From Arthrobacter sp. QXT-31 (GTDB lineage: Bacteria; Actinomycetota; Actinomycetes; Actinomycetales; Micrococcaceae): a stretch of DNA of 64,000 nucleotides. Below, piece by piece: positions 1-8,113 of the stretch; positions within the stretch are counted from its first letter, which is position 1, and each line of letters begins with the position of its first letter. Both the position numbers and the translations under genes were made by a program. The notes under the pieces are model-generated. The model was given only the letters and a program-made list of their open reading frames with translations. It ran no database searches and had not been told where the DNA came from. The stretch lies in the NCBI RefSeq assembly GCF_001969265.1, contig NZ_CP019304.1, positions 4,340,001 to 4,404,000 of the forward strand, given 5' to 3'.

Positions 1-1
1 C

Positions 2-28
2 GAAACCACCGGCGAGATCGTCGAATAG
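2..28 (+). CDS. rpiB: C-terminal end of an upstream gene, probably ribose-5-phosphate isomerase B (partial)
   Basis: Only the last eight codons are inside the window, reading ETTGEIVE followed by TAG. The stop codon shares its G with the GTG start of the next gene, so the two are translationally coupled. In mycobacteria the gene directly before this Nei-type glycosylase is rpiB, and RpiB proteins of actinobacteria often end in a LADYE-T-type tail. The identification therefore rests on synteny and a very short tail and could be wrong. Confidence 0.4.
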   Translation, partial: ETTGEIVE

Positions 29-930
29 TGCCGGAAGGCCACTCGATCCACCGGCTTGCCCGCCAGTTCGGTGACGTCTTCGCCGGCGAGCGGCTGGCCG
101 TCAGCAGCCCGCAGGGCCGCTTTGCCGCCGGCGCCGCCCTGCTGGACGGGAAGAGCATGGTGCACGCGTCCGCGCACGGCAAGCACCTGTTCCTGCACTT
201 CGAGCACGGGCTGGTGCTGCACGTCCACCTGGGCCTCTACGGCGCCTGGGATTTCGGCGGGGACAGCCAGTTCCGCGGCGCCTCCAGCATCGGCGCGCCG
301 CGCAGGGTGGGGGAGCGGGAAGTGGCCGGCAGCGCCGGCGATCCTCTGCCGGCCGGGTATGCGGGTCCGCCGGCGCCGGTGGGCGCCGTGCGGGTCAGGC
401 TGGCAAGTGCCCACGGCTGGGCCGACCTGCGCGGCGCCACCACGTGCGCGGCCATCACCGAGGCTGAGGCGGCCGCCGTGCTGGACAGGCTTGGCCCGGA
501 TCCGCTCCACAACTCCGGCAGCAGCAGGGACGACTTCATCCGGCGCATCCTGACCAAGCGGACCCCGGTGGCCACGCTGCTGATGGACCAGAAGGTGATT
601 GCCGGCGTCGGGAACGTGTACCGGGCCGAGGTGCTGTTCCGGGGCAGGATCGACCCCCTGCTTCCCGGCCGCGCGCTCACTGAGGACGCCGCCGGCCTCC
701 TCTGGGACGACACGGCCGCGGTGATGTCCGACGGCGTCCGCGACGGGCGGATCATCACCACCACCGCCGGCTTCTGGACCCGAAGCGACCAGCTTCCGCC
801 GGGGGAGGAGGCGCACTTTGTCTACCGCCGGCATGGCCAGCCGTGCCGGGTCTGCGGCACCGCGGTTGCCCTGTCCGAACACGCGGCCCGCAAGCTGTAC
901 TGGTGCCCGTCCTGCCAGCAGCCGGAGTGA
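28..930 (+). CDS. nei: Fpg/Nei-family DNA glycosylase / AP lyase
   Basis: Base-excision repair enzyme, predicted to remove oxidised bases and nick the abasic site. The GTG start is fixed by the family signature: after initiator Met removal the protein begins Pro-Glu-Gly-His, where Pro2 is the Schiff-base nucleophile and Glu3 the catalytic acid. The C-terminus carries a zinc finger (Cys273, Cys276, Cys293, Cys296), with the H2TH region before it. At 300 residues it is somewhat longer than the E. coli enzymes, due to a Gly/Pro-rich insertion around residues 80-125. It overlaps the upstream gene by one base. By position it matches mycobacterial Rv2464c, a Nei2-type enzyme; substrate preference cannot be read from sequence. 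Confidence 0.85.
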   Translation: MPEGHSIHRLARQFGDVFAGERLAVSSPQGRFAAGAALLDGKSMVHASAHGKHLFLHFEHGLVLHVHLGLYGAWDFGGDSQFRGASSIGAPRRVGEREVAGSAGDPLPAGYAGPPAPVGAVRVRLASAHGWADLRGATTCAAITEAEAAAVLDRLGPDPLHNSGSSRDDFIRRILTKRTPVATLLMDQKVIAGVGNVYRAEVLFRGRIDPLLPGRALTEDAAGLLWDDTAAVMSDGVRDGRIITTTAGFWTRSDQLPPGEEAHFVYRRHGQPCRVCGTAVALSEHAARKLYWCPSCQQPE

Positions 931-954
931 GCTGACCTTCGACGGGGGCGGGCG

Positions 955-2112
955 ATGACTAACAGGCCGGTGCGCGGGTATTCGTGGGCGCAGGTGTGCG
1001 CCAGGCGCCTTGAGCGCCAGGGGCTTGCGGCTCCCTCTCCGGCAGACTCTCCGGCTGACATCGTGCGGGCAATGTGCGGCGCGCACGCCCAGGTGATGCC
1101 GGCCGCCGAACTCTCTGTGGGGATGCGCGGCGACGGGATATCCCGGGCCGACGTACACAAAGCGCTATGGGAAGACGGAACCGTGGTCAGGACCTTCGGG
1201 CCCCGGGGAACCGTGCATCTGCTGCCCGCTGCCGATCTGTCCCTTTGGACCGGAGCGCTGGGAGCCATTCCTTCCCACACCTCGTTGGGTCAGTTCCTGA
1301 CACCCGGCCAGACGGATCAGATCGTGGACGCCATTGCAGACGCACTGCGGGCGGACGAACTGACAGTCGACGAACTCAACGACGCCATCGTCGCCAGAAC
1401 GGGAGCGTGGGCGGCAAACCCTGTGATGCCCGCTTTCCAGACAATGTGGCCACGATGGCGGGCGGCGATGGGGACCGCGGGCTTCCGCGGGGCGCTCTGC
1501 TTTGGCACCGGCAGGGGGCGGGCAGCGACGTACCGCAGCCCGGCGCAGCTGCTTCCCGGGTTCCGGCCGGCTGAGGCCGCGTCCGCGCTCGGCTGGCTCG
1601 TCCGGGCCTACCTGCGGGCCTATGGCCCCGCCACGCCGGCCCATTTCGCGCGCTGGCTGTCGGTTCCGGGGGAGTGGGCAGCCCGGCTCTTTGACCACCA
1701 CCGCGGAGAGTTTGCGGAAGTAGCGGTGGAAGGGATGCCCGCCTGGGTGCTGCGGGATGACGCCGGGGCCATCTCTGCTGAACCAGCGGGAGTCAGGCTG
1801 CTGCCCTACTTCGACTCCTACGTTGTGGCCGGCCAGCCCAGGGAACTTCTGTTCCCGGATGTGGCACGTACCCGCGCCCTCTCCCGGGGGCAGGCAGGTA
1901 ACTATCCCGTCATACTTGTCGACGGCGTCGTCCGCGGACTCTGGCACCACCGCCGCTCCGGAAGGAAACTGGAGATCACCGCCGAGCTGTTCCAGCCGGC
2001 CGGTACAACCCAGCTGGGAGAGCTGGCCCAGCAGGCGGAACGGATCGGACAGTTTTTGCAGGCTGAAGCCCGCCTGACCCTCGGCCAAGTGGACATCGGG
2101 GGACACGCCTAG
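955..2112 (+). CDS. Winged-helix DNA-binding domain protein (HTH_42 / AlkZ-like superfamily)
   Basis: 385 residues with the features of the actinobacterial HTH_42 (PF06224) family: an N-terminal RLERQGL segment, then a VRTFGPRGTVHLLPAADL block near residues 80-96, and a C-terminal LLPYFDSYVVAGQPRELLFP segment. Some relatives (AlkZ, YcaQ) are DNA glycosylases acting on crosslinks or bulky alkyl lesions, and the position 24 nt after a nei-type gene fits a repair role. I do not see a confident catalytic QxQ motif, so the reaction is left open. Ends at a bidirectional terminator facing tRNA-Gly. Confidence 0.7.
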   Translation: MTNRPVRGYSWAQVCARRLERQGLAAPSPADSPADIVRAMCGAHAQVMPAAELSVGMRGDGISRADVHKALWEDGTVVRTFGPRGTVHLLPAADLSLWTGALGAIPSHTSLGQFLTPGQTDQIVDAIADALRADELTVDELNDAIVARTGAWAANPVMPAFQTMWPRWRAAMGTAGFRGALCFGTGRGRAATYRSPAQLLPGFRPAEAASALGWLVRAYLRAYGPATPAHFARWLSVPGEWAARLFDHHRGEFAEVAVEGMPAWVLRDDAGAISAEPAGVRLLPYFDSYVVAGQPRELLFPDVARTRALSRGQAGNYPVILVDGVVRGLWHHRRSGRKLEITAELFQPAGTTQLGELAQQAERIGQFLQAEARLTLGQVDIGGHA

Positions 2113-2159
2113 GCGGGGTTTGTCCTGAACAGGCGCTGTGTCATGGGAGGGGTATAACA

Positions 2160-2188
2160 AAAGAGGCCCCTCATCGAGGGGCCTCTTT
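2160..2188. terminator. Bidirectional intrinsic terminator
   Basis: Perfect 13-bp inverted repeat (AAAGAGGCCCCTC, loop ATC) flanked by A-rich sequence on the left and TTTG on the right. It lies between the convergent winged-helix gene and tRNA-Gly, so it can end transcription from both sides. Confidence 0.85.
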
Positions 2189-2193
2189 GTTTC

Positions 2194-2267
2194 TGGAGGG
2201 GACGACGGGAATCGAACCCGCGTAATCAGTTTGGAAGACTGAGGCTTTACCATTAAGCTACGTCCCC
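2194..2267 (-). tRNA. tRNA-Gly (anticodon TCC)
   Basis: On the minus strand the gene begins GGGGACG and closes with CGTCCCC, giving a 7-bp acceptor stem. The anticodon loop is CTTCCAA with anticodon TCC, and the T arm contains GGTTCGATTCC. A T discriminator is followed by an encoded CCA, unlike the other tRNAs of this window. Confidence 0.95.
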
Positions 2268-2421
2268 GAGGAAAGCGTTCCGGCGCTGGTCTTGTTCCGG
2301 CACTGGCCTTGGGGCTTTTCTTCGGCGGCTGTTCAAGCCGGATATAACTAAACCTAATTCATGCCCCCAGTGTCAAATGTGCAAACCCGGCAGGTATGAA
2401 CGTAGACTGTCCTGTGCATTA

Positions 2422-2496
2422 CGGGGTGTAGCTCAGCTTGGCTAGAGCGCCTGCTTTGGGAGCAGGAAGTCGCAGGTTCAAATCCTGTCACCCCGA
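2422..2496 (+). tRNA. tRNA-Pro (anticodon TGG)
   Basis: Acceptor stem CGGGGTG/CACCCCG, anticodon stem CCTGC/GCAGG around loop TTTGGGA (anticodon TGG), and T loop TTCAAAT. CCA is not encoded. It lies 77 nt upstream of tig in the same direction, so co-transcription with tig is possible. Confidence 0.95.
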
Positions 2497-2573
2497 CTCT
2501 GCGGCCCGGGCCCAGGCCTGGTCACAACAACGCGTTGCAGAGCCCATCCAACAAAACCAGGAGTACTTAGACC

Positions 2574-3965
2574 GTGAAGAGCGCTGTCGAGAACCTCACC
2601 CCCACGCGGGTCAAGCTCAATGTTGAGGTCCCCTTTGAGGAATTGAAGCCCAGCATCGACGAGGCATACAAGACTGTTGCTTCGCAGATCCAGGTTCCTG
2701 GCTTCCGTAAGGGCAAGGTTCCCGCCAAGCTGATCGACCAGCGCGTCGGCCGCGGCTACGTCTTGGAGACCGCCATCAATGAGGGCCTCAACGGCTGGTA
2801 CCAGGCTGCTGTCCAGGAATCCGGTATCCGTCCCCTGAGCCGCCCCGAGGTTGAGATCACCGAGGTTCCGGATCCTTCCGCCACCGAGGGTGAGCTGAAG
2901 TTCCAGGCCGAGGTTGACGTCCGCCCGGAGATCGAACTGCCCGACTACTCCGGCATCAAGGTCGAGGTTGCCGCCGCCGAGTCCTCCGACGCCGACGTCG
3001 ACAAGGCCCTGGACGAGCTGCGTGGCCGCTTCGGCACGCTGAAGACCGTTGAGCGCCCCGCCGCTGACGGCGACTTCCTGACCATCGACATCACGGCCAG
3101 CATCGACGGCGCCGAGGTGGACTCCGCTTCCGGCCTGTCCTACCAGGTTGGCGCCGGCACCATGCTCGAGGGCATGGACGAGGCTGTCACCGGCCTCAGC
3201 GCTGACGAGGACGCCATCTTCGACACCACCCTCGTGGGCGGCGACCACGCCGGCGAAGCCGCGCAGGTCAAGGTTGTTGTCAAGTCCGTCAAGGAGCGCG
3301 AGCTGCCCGAGGCGAACGACGACTTCGCCCAGCTGGCCTCCGAGTTCGACACCCTCGCCGAACTGCGCGAGGACCTCGCCAAGCAGGCTGCCAGCTCCAA
3401 GGTCGTGGAGCAGGGCGTCGAAGCCCGCGACAAGGTCCTGGACAAACTCGTTGAGCTGGTTGAGGTTCCGGTTCCGGAATCCGTCGTCGAAGAGCAGCTT
3501 GAGCAGCACTTCAAAGCCGAAAACTCCCACGGTGAAGGCGAGCACGACACCGAGGAGCACCGCGCCGAGGTCAAGGCCAACACCGAGCGCGCCTTCCAGA
3601 ACGAGATCATCCTCGATGCCATCGCCGAGAAGGAAGAAGTGGGCGTCAGCCAGAACGAGCTGATCGACTACATCGTCACCACTGCCAGCCAGTACGGCAT
3701 GGACCCGAACCAGTTCGCCCAGATCATCGACCAGAGCGGCCAGGTTCCCATGATGGTTTCCGAGGTCCGCCGCCGCAAGGCGCTGGCCGTCGTCCTGGGC
3801 CAGGCCGAGGTCACCGACTCCGAGGGCAACAAGGTCGACCTGACCGACTTCGTTCGCCCCGCCGGCGAAGAGGCCCCGGCCGTCGACGCCGAAGAAGTTA
3901 CCGAAGCTGACGAGGCAGCCGGCGAGACCGTCGCGAACGACGATCCCGCGGCTGTGAAGTTCTAG
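2574..3965 (+). CDS. tig: Trigger factor (ribosome-associated chaperone)
   Basis: Cytosolic chaperone that docks at the ribosomal exit tunnel and shields nascent chains. The ribosome-binding signature GFRKGK sits at residues 43-48, followed by the PPIase-like domain (roughly 165-245) and the C-terminal chaperone arms. The 463-residue length and the acidic tail rich in Glu, Asp and Ala after about residue 430 are usual for actinobacteria. The start is GTG preceded by AGGAG. It heads the tig-clpP1-clpP2-clpX block. A 17-bp tandem duplication spans its stop codon. Confidence 0.97.
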   Translation: MKSAVENLTPTRVKLNVEVPFEELKPSIDEAYKTVASQIQVPGFRKGKVPAKLIDQRVGRGYVLETAINEGLNGWYQAAVQESGIRPLSRPEVEITEVPDPSATEGELKFQAEVDVRPEIELPDYSGIKVEVAAAESSDADVDKALDELRGRFGTLKTVERPAADGDFLTIDITASIDGAEVDSASGLSYQVGAGTMLEGMDEAVTGLSADEDAIFDTTLVGGDHAGEAAQVKVVVKSVKERELPEANDDFAQLASEFDTLAELREDLAKQAASSKVVEQGVEARDKVLDKLVELVEVPVPESVVEEQLEQHFKAENSHGEGEHDTEEHRAEVKANTERAFQNEIILDAIAEKEEVGVSQNELIDYIVTTASQYGMDPNQFAQIIDQSGQVPMMVSEVRRRKALAVVLGQAEVTDSEGNKVDLTDFVRPAGEEAPAVDAEEVTEADEAAGETVANDDPAAVKF

Positions 3966-3984
3966 CAGCTGTGAAGTTCTAGCA
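3951..3984 (+). repeat. 17-bp tandem duplication across the tig stop codon
   Basis: GCTGTGAAGTTCTAGCA is repeated twice exactly, head to tail. The first copy holds the last tig codons and TAG, so the second is untranslated and supplies another in-register TAG. It looks like a recent slippage or unequal-crossover event. Confidence 0.9.
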
Positions 3985-4001
3985 GCCGCGTGCAGCAGTG
4001 T

Positions 4002-4035
4002 GCCAGCCCCCGGGTCCTCGGATCCGGGGGCTGGC
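4002..4035 (+). terminator. Hairpin downstream of tig
   Basis: Inverted repeat GCCAGCCCCCGG / CCGGGGGCTGGC extended by three further pairs to a 4-nt CTCG loop. No clear T-tract follows, so termination may be partial. It separates tig from the clpP1 promoter region. Confidence 0.65.
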
Positions 4036-4073
4036 GCGTTAACGGCATTGTGCGGCTGCTGCGGGCAATCGTG

Positions 4074-4084
4074 CGCCGTCAGCG
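4074..4084 (+). promoter_or_regulatory. Possible ClgR operator upstream of clpP1
   Basis: CGCCGTCAGCG followed by AAC fits the actinobacterial ClgR box (CGCYNANRGCG) at all but one defined position. ClgR activates clpP1P2 in Corynebacterium, Mycobacterium and Streptomyces. A -10-like TAGTGT lies at 4126-4131, putting this box about 60 bp upstream of the implied transcript start, a normal activator position. This is a motif match by eye only. Confidence 0.4.
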
Positions 4085-4196
4085 AACAGTGCGATTCCGG
4101 CGAACAATTCCACTCCGAAAGCGGTTAGTGTCCAAGTAGTGAAGTTCAGTGATGTCGAACAGTAACGTCACCGTCACCAGCGAGAGGTAAGTACAA

Positions 4197-4838
4197 ATGT
4201 CACAGCAAGCAGCGGCCCCCCGCATGGCAACCGTCGATCCTGCAGCCCAGGACAACTACATCTACAACCGCCTGCTGAAAGAGCGCATCATTTGGCTTGG
4301 CTCCGAGGTCCGCGACGAGAACGCGAACGCGATCTGCTCGCAGCTGCTGTTGCTGTCCGCCGAGGACCCCAACAAGGACATCTACCTCTACATCAATTCG
4401 CCCGGCGGCTCGGTGACGGCCGGCATGGCCATCTACGACACCATGCAGTTCATCCCCAACGATGTCGTGACCGTCGCCACCGGCCTGGCGGCCTCCATGG
4501 GACAGTTCCTGCTGTCCTCCGGCACCAAGGGCAAGCGGTACGCCACCCCGAACGCCCGCATCCTGATGCACCAGCCCTCAGGCGGCATCGGCGGAACGGC
4601 GTCTGACATCAAGATCCAGGCCGAGCTGATCCTCCACATGAAGAAGGTCATGGCTGAACTGACCGCGGACCAGACCGGCCAGACGGTGGAAACCATCCTC
4701 AAGGACAACGACCGGGACAAGTGGTTCACCGCCACCGAAGCGCTGGAATACGGCTTCTTCGATAAGATCTCCGCGCACGCAGGATCTGTCGCCGGCGGCG
4801 GCGGAACCCAGAACGCTTCATCCAACGGCCAGAGCTAA
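4197..4838 (+). CDS. clpP1: ATP-dependent Clp protease proteolytic subunit ClpP1
   Basis: Serine peptidase subunit of the Clp protease. The catalytic triad is visible as Ser100 (GLAASMG), His125 (ILMHQPSGG) and Asp174 (NDRDKWF), and the oxyanion segment INSPGG is at 67-72. The sequence resembles mycobacterial ClpP1 more than ClpP2, for example the AASMG context and the [11 protein letters not shown] start. The protein has 213 residues. clpP2 follows after 27 nt, and actinobacterial ClpP1 and ClpP2 form a mixed two-ring tetradecamer. The region upstream has a possible ClgR box. Confidence 0.96.
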   Translation: MSQQAAAPRMATVDPAAQDNYIYNRLLKERIIWLGSEVRDENANAICSQLLLLSAEDPNKDIYLYINSPGGSVTAGMAIYDTMQFIPNDVVTVATGLAASMGQFLLSSGTKGKRYATPNARILMHQPSGGIGGTASDIKIQAELILHMKKVMAELTADQTGQTVETILKDNDRDKWFTATEALEYGFFDKISAHAGSVAGGGGTQNASSNGQS

Positions 4839-4865
4839 CCGGCATCACGACAGAATCCAGGAGCA

Positions 4866-5531
4866 ATGAACATGAACTACAATTTCGGATCGTCTGCCGG
4901 TAACCTGCCGACAAGCCGCTACGTGCTGCCGCAGTTCGAGGAGCGGACACCTTACGGCTTCAAGCGCCAGGACCCCTACACCAAGCTCTTTGAGGACCGC
5001 ATCATCTTCCTCGGGGTGCAGGTGGACGACGCCTCTGCCGACGACATCATGGCGCAGCTGCTGGTGCTGGAGTCCACGGACCCGGACCGCGACATCACCA
5101 TCTACATCAACTCGCCAGGCGGCTCCTTCACCGCCATGACCGCGATCTACGACACCATGCAGTACATCCGCCCCGAGATCCAGACCGTGTGCCTGGGCCA
5201 GGCGGCAAGTGCCGCCGCCGTGCTGCTGGCCGCGGGCACGCCGGGCAAGCGGCTCGCCCTGCCCAACGCCCGTGTCCTGATCCACCAGCCGGCGCTGTCC
5301 GGCGGCCAGGGCGGACAGGCGTCCGACCTCGAGATCCAGGCGGCCGAGGTCATGCGCATGCGGACCTGGCTGGAAGAGACCCTGGCCAAGCACTCCGGCC
5401 GCACGCCGGAACAGGTCAACAACGACATCGAGCGGGACAAGATCCTCACCGCTGCCGAGGCACAGAGCTACGGCCTGATCGACCAGGTCCTCGATTCCCG
5501 CAAGATCAAGCCGCAGGCGCTCGTCAGGTAA
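4866..5531 (+). CDS. clpP2: ATP-dependent Clp protease proteolytic subunit ClpP2
   Basis: Second ClpP paralogue, 221 residues. Triad: Ser115 in GQAASAAAV, His140 in VLIHQP and Asp191 in IERDK. The Ala-rich stretch after the nucleophile is the usual ClpP2 version. An AGGAG site precedes the ATG; a second in-frame ATG two codons later is an alternative start. In the known actinobacterial complexes the unfoldase docks on the ClpP2 face, and clpX lies immediately downstream, which suits that partnership. Confidence 0.95.
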   Translation: MNMNYNFGSSAGNLPTSRYVLPQFEERTPYGFKRQDPYTKLFEDRIIFLGVQVDDASADDIMAQLLVLESTDPDRDITIYINSPGGSFTAMTAIYDTMQYIRPEIQTVCLGQAASAAAVLLAAGTPGKRLALPNARVLIHQPALSGGQGGQASDLEIQAAEVMRMRTWLEETLAKHSGRTPEQVNNDIERDKILTAAEAQSYGLIDQVLDSRKIKPQALVR

Positions 5532-5726
5532 CGACAGGTACCTGCCGGGTAAACAGCAGTAACGGACGCCGGTGCGGTTGAGATTTTTGAACCGCACCGG
5601 CGCCGGGTTTCCACCCCTCGGGCCGAATGTGACCTAGAGTGGATGTAGTCATTGCCGGTTTCCGGCGGTGACTGTCAGCGACCGGTGCAAAGCTGCCCTT
5701 GCGGCAAGATTCTAAGGGGTTCACAT

Positions 5727-7013
5727 ATGGCTCGGATTGGCGAGAGCGCGGATCTGCTCAAGTGCTCTTTCTGCGGCAAGAGCCAGAAGCAGGTGCGCAA
5801 GCTCATTGCCGGGCCCGGCGTCTACATCTGCGACGAGTGCATTGAGCTCTGCAACGAGATCATTGAGGAAGAACTCGCAGAAGTCGCCGACCTGGGCAGC
5901 TTCGAACTGCCCAAGCCCCGCGAGATCTTTGACTTCCTGCAGGAATATGTCATCGGCCAGGAACCGGCCAAGCGTTCCCTGGCCGTCGCGGTTTATAACC
6001 ACTACAAGCGGATCCAGGCCGGCCACTCACCCAAGAGCGGCACGCTCGCCGACGGCGTCCACCATGACGACGTGGAAATCGCCAAATCCAACATTCTCCT
6101 GATTGGCCCCACGGGCTGCGGCAAGACCTACCTTGCGCAAACCCTGGCGCGCCGGCTGAACGTCCCGTTTGCCGTTGCCGATGCCACAGCCCTGACCGAA
6201 GCCGGCTACGTGGGCGAAGACGTGGAGAACATCCTCCTCAAGCTCATCCAGGCCGCCGACTACGACGTCAAGAAGGCCGAACAGGGCATCATCTACATTG
6301 ACGAGATCGACAAAATCTCGCGCAAGAGCGAGAACCCCTCGATCACCCGCGACGTTTCGGGCGAGGGCGTGCAGCAGGCCTTGCTGAAGATCCTTGAGGG
6401 AACTGTTGCCTCGGTTCCCCCGCAGGGCGGCCGCAAGCACCCGCACCAGGAATTCATCCAGATCGACACCACCAACGTCCTCTTCATCGTTGCCGGCGCG
6501 TTCGCCGGCCTTGAGGACATCATCGGCTCCCGGTCCGGACGCAAGGGCATCGGTTTCGGCGCACCGCTGAACGAGGTCAAGAACACCGATTCCTACGGCG
6601 AAGTGATGCCGGAAGACCTGCTGAAGTTCGGCCTGATTCCGGAGTTCATCGGCCGCCTGCCGGTCATCACCACGGTGTCCAACCTTGACCGTCCCGCCCT
6701 GATCCAGATCCTGTCCACGCCCAAGAACGCCCTGGTCAAGCAGTACCAGAAGATGTTCCAGCTGGACGGCGTGGAGCTGGTGTTCGACGACGCCGCCCTG
6801 GACATGATTGCCGACCAGGCCCTGGAGCGGGGCACCGGAGCCCGCGGACTGCGCGCCATCATGGAGGAAGTCCTCCTGCCGGTCATGTTCGACCTGCCCA
6901 GCAGGGACGACATCGCCAGCGTGGTCATCACCGCCGACGTGGTGGCCAAGAAGGCACAGCCCACCATGATCACGCACGACGTCGTGGCGAAGCGCCGCAA
7001 CAAGTCCGCGTAG
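5727..7013 (+). CDS. clpX: ATP-dependent Clp protease ATP-binding subunit ClpX
   Basis: AAA+ unfoldase that feeds substrates to ClpP1P2. An N-terminal zinc-binding domain has Cys13, Cys16, Cys35 and Cys38; Walker A is GPTGCGKT at 127-134; Walker B is IIYIDEID; the [18 protein letters not shown] segment and the IGF pore-2/ClpP loop region are present. The start at 5727 follows AAGGGG and gives the standard MARIGE N-terminus; an in-frame upstream GTG would add 25 residues without family support. About 195 nt separate it from clpP2, so it may have its own promoter. Confidence 0.96.
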   Translation: MARIGESADLLKCSFCGKSQKQVRKLIAGPGVYICDECIELCNEIIEEELAEVADLGSFELPKPREIFDFLQEYVIGQEPAKRSLAVAVYNHYKRIQAGHSPKSGTLADGVHHDDVEIAKSNILLIGPTGCGKTYLAQTLARRLNVPFAVADATALTEAGYVGEDVENILLKLIQAADYDVKKAEQGIIYIDEIDKISRKSENPSITRDVSGEGVQQALLKILEGTVASVPPQGGRKHPHQEFIQIDTTNVLFIVAGAFAGLEDIIGSRSGRKGIGFGAPLNEVKNTDSYGEVMPEDLLKFGLIPEFIGRLPVITTVSNLDRPALIQILSTPKNALVKQYQKMFQLDGVELVFDDAALDMIADQALERGTGARGLRAIMEEVLLPVMFDLPSRDDIASVVITADVVAKKAQPTMITHDVVAKRRNKSA

Positions 7014-7136
7014 CGGAAATAAACATCCGCCCCGCCGGAATAAATTCACCCGGCCCGTCGCTGTCCCTTAAGCGTGCCGACCGGGTATTGCCATGCGGCA
7101 CGCCACACCCCAATGACTTCCTTGAGGAGATTTGCT

Positions 7137-7751
7137 GTGTCTGAGAACGCCGCCAACAAGGCCGACTTCTGGTTCGACCCCCTTTGCCCGTTCGCCTGGA
7201 TCACCTCCCGCTGGATCGGTGAAGTGGAAGAGGTCCGCGACATCAAGACGGAATGGCACGTGATGAGCCTGTCCGTGCTGAACGAAGGCCGCGACCTCGA
7301 CCCCAAGTACCGGGAGGCCATGGACAAGGCGTGGGGGCCGGTGCGGGTCATCATCGCCGCGCAGGAGCAGCACGGCGACCACGTGGTCAAGCAGCTGTAT
7401 GACGCCATGGGATCGCAGATCCACGACGGCGGCCAGCAGGACTTCTCGATCGTCATCAGCAAGGCACTGGCCGAGGTCGGCCTCCCCGCCGAGCTGGCAG
7501 CCGTCGCCGACTCCGACGAGTACGACCAGCAGCTGCGCGCCAGCCACGAAAAGGGAATCTCGCTGGTGGGCCAGGATGTTGGAACCCCCGTGGTCGCCTT
7601 CAACGGCACCGCCTTCTTCGGACCCGTCCTCACCCGCATCCCGCGGGGCGAGGAAGCCGGGAAGATCTGGGACGCAGCGGTGACCCTCGCTGCCTACCCG
7701 CACTTCTTCGAGATCAAGCGCAGCCGCACCGAAAGCCCTGCCTTCGACTGA
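7137..7751 (+). CDS. DsbA-fold protein of the mycothiol-dependent nitroreductase Rv2466c family, with CPFA active site
   Basis: 204 residues matching the mycobacterial Rv2466c family over most of its length: [10 protein letters not shown] near the N-terminus, VGEDVGTP-type and FFGPVL segments, and the ending [11 protein letters not shown]. Rv2466c reduces substrates using mycothiol through a CPWC motif. Here the motif is C17-P18-F19-A20, so the second cysteine is missing and only a single-thiol mechanism is possible. The GTG start is chosen because TTGAGGAGA lies 7 nt upstream; an earlier in-frame start has no such site. In mycobacteria the family member is next to rpiB; here it sits after clpX. 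Confidence 0.8.
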   Translation: MSENAANKADFWFDPLCPFAWITSRWIGEVEEVRDIKTEWHVMSLSVLNEGRDLDPKYREAMDKAWGPVRVIIAAQEQHGDHVVKQLYDAMGSQIHDGGQQDFSIVISKALAEVGLPAELAAVADSDEYDQQLRASHEKGISLVGQDVGTPVVAFNGTAFFGPVLTRIPRGEEAGKIWDAAVTLAAYPHFFEIKRSRTESPAFD

Positions 7752-7777
7752 GCCGGCGCCCGCCGTCGGGCCATGTT

Positions 7778-7821
7778 AGAGCCCCGGCAGAACTACACCA
7801 GAGTAGTTCTGCCGGGGCTCT
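7778..7821 (+). terminator. Strong intrinsic terminator after the DsbA-like gene
   Basis: Perfect 19-bp stem (left arm 7778-7796, right arm 7803-7821) with a 6-nt loop ACCAGA. The right arm ends in CTCTT. Confidence 0.8.
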
Positions 7822-8068
7822 TGCGCATTCGGATCAGGAGGACGAGGATAGTTCTTACCCACTTCGAGAGAAGCGGGACGCAAGAACCAAAGATTCAGTG
7901 ACATGCTTCCAACGCAGCCTTTGGCAAAGTTAGAAGCAGGCTACCAGTGACAAGGTAGGAAGACCTGAAATTCTAAGGATCTTGCCAGACTGTCAAAGAT
8001 GTCACCAGACAGCCGAAAAGTCGAAGCCCCACCAACGGCAAAACGCTGATGGGGCTTCCCCTTTGCCC
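7822..8068. other. Intergenic stretch with low GC, no gene seen
   Basis: No convincing coding region on either strand. A hand count over 7861-7980 gives about 48% GC, well below the surrounding genes. It contains a short hairpin (AAGCCCCA at 8024-8031 with TGGGGCTT at 8050-8057). It could be a decayed gene, a small RNA locus or insertion debris; nothing decides between these. Confidence 0.5.
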
Positions 8069-8102
8069 AAAAACATCCGGGCTGCCCGGACTTGGTCCGG
8101 GC
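8069..8102 (-). terminator. Terminator of valS
   Basis: Read on the minus strand, GCCCGGAC-CAA-GTCCGGGC forms an 8-bp hairpin. It overlaps an alternative hairpin (TCCGGG/CCCGGA) that is followed by GTTTTTGG. It lies 12 nt beyond the valS stop codon. Confidence 0.75.
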
Positions 8103-8113
8103 TTATTTTTCTG

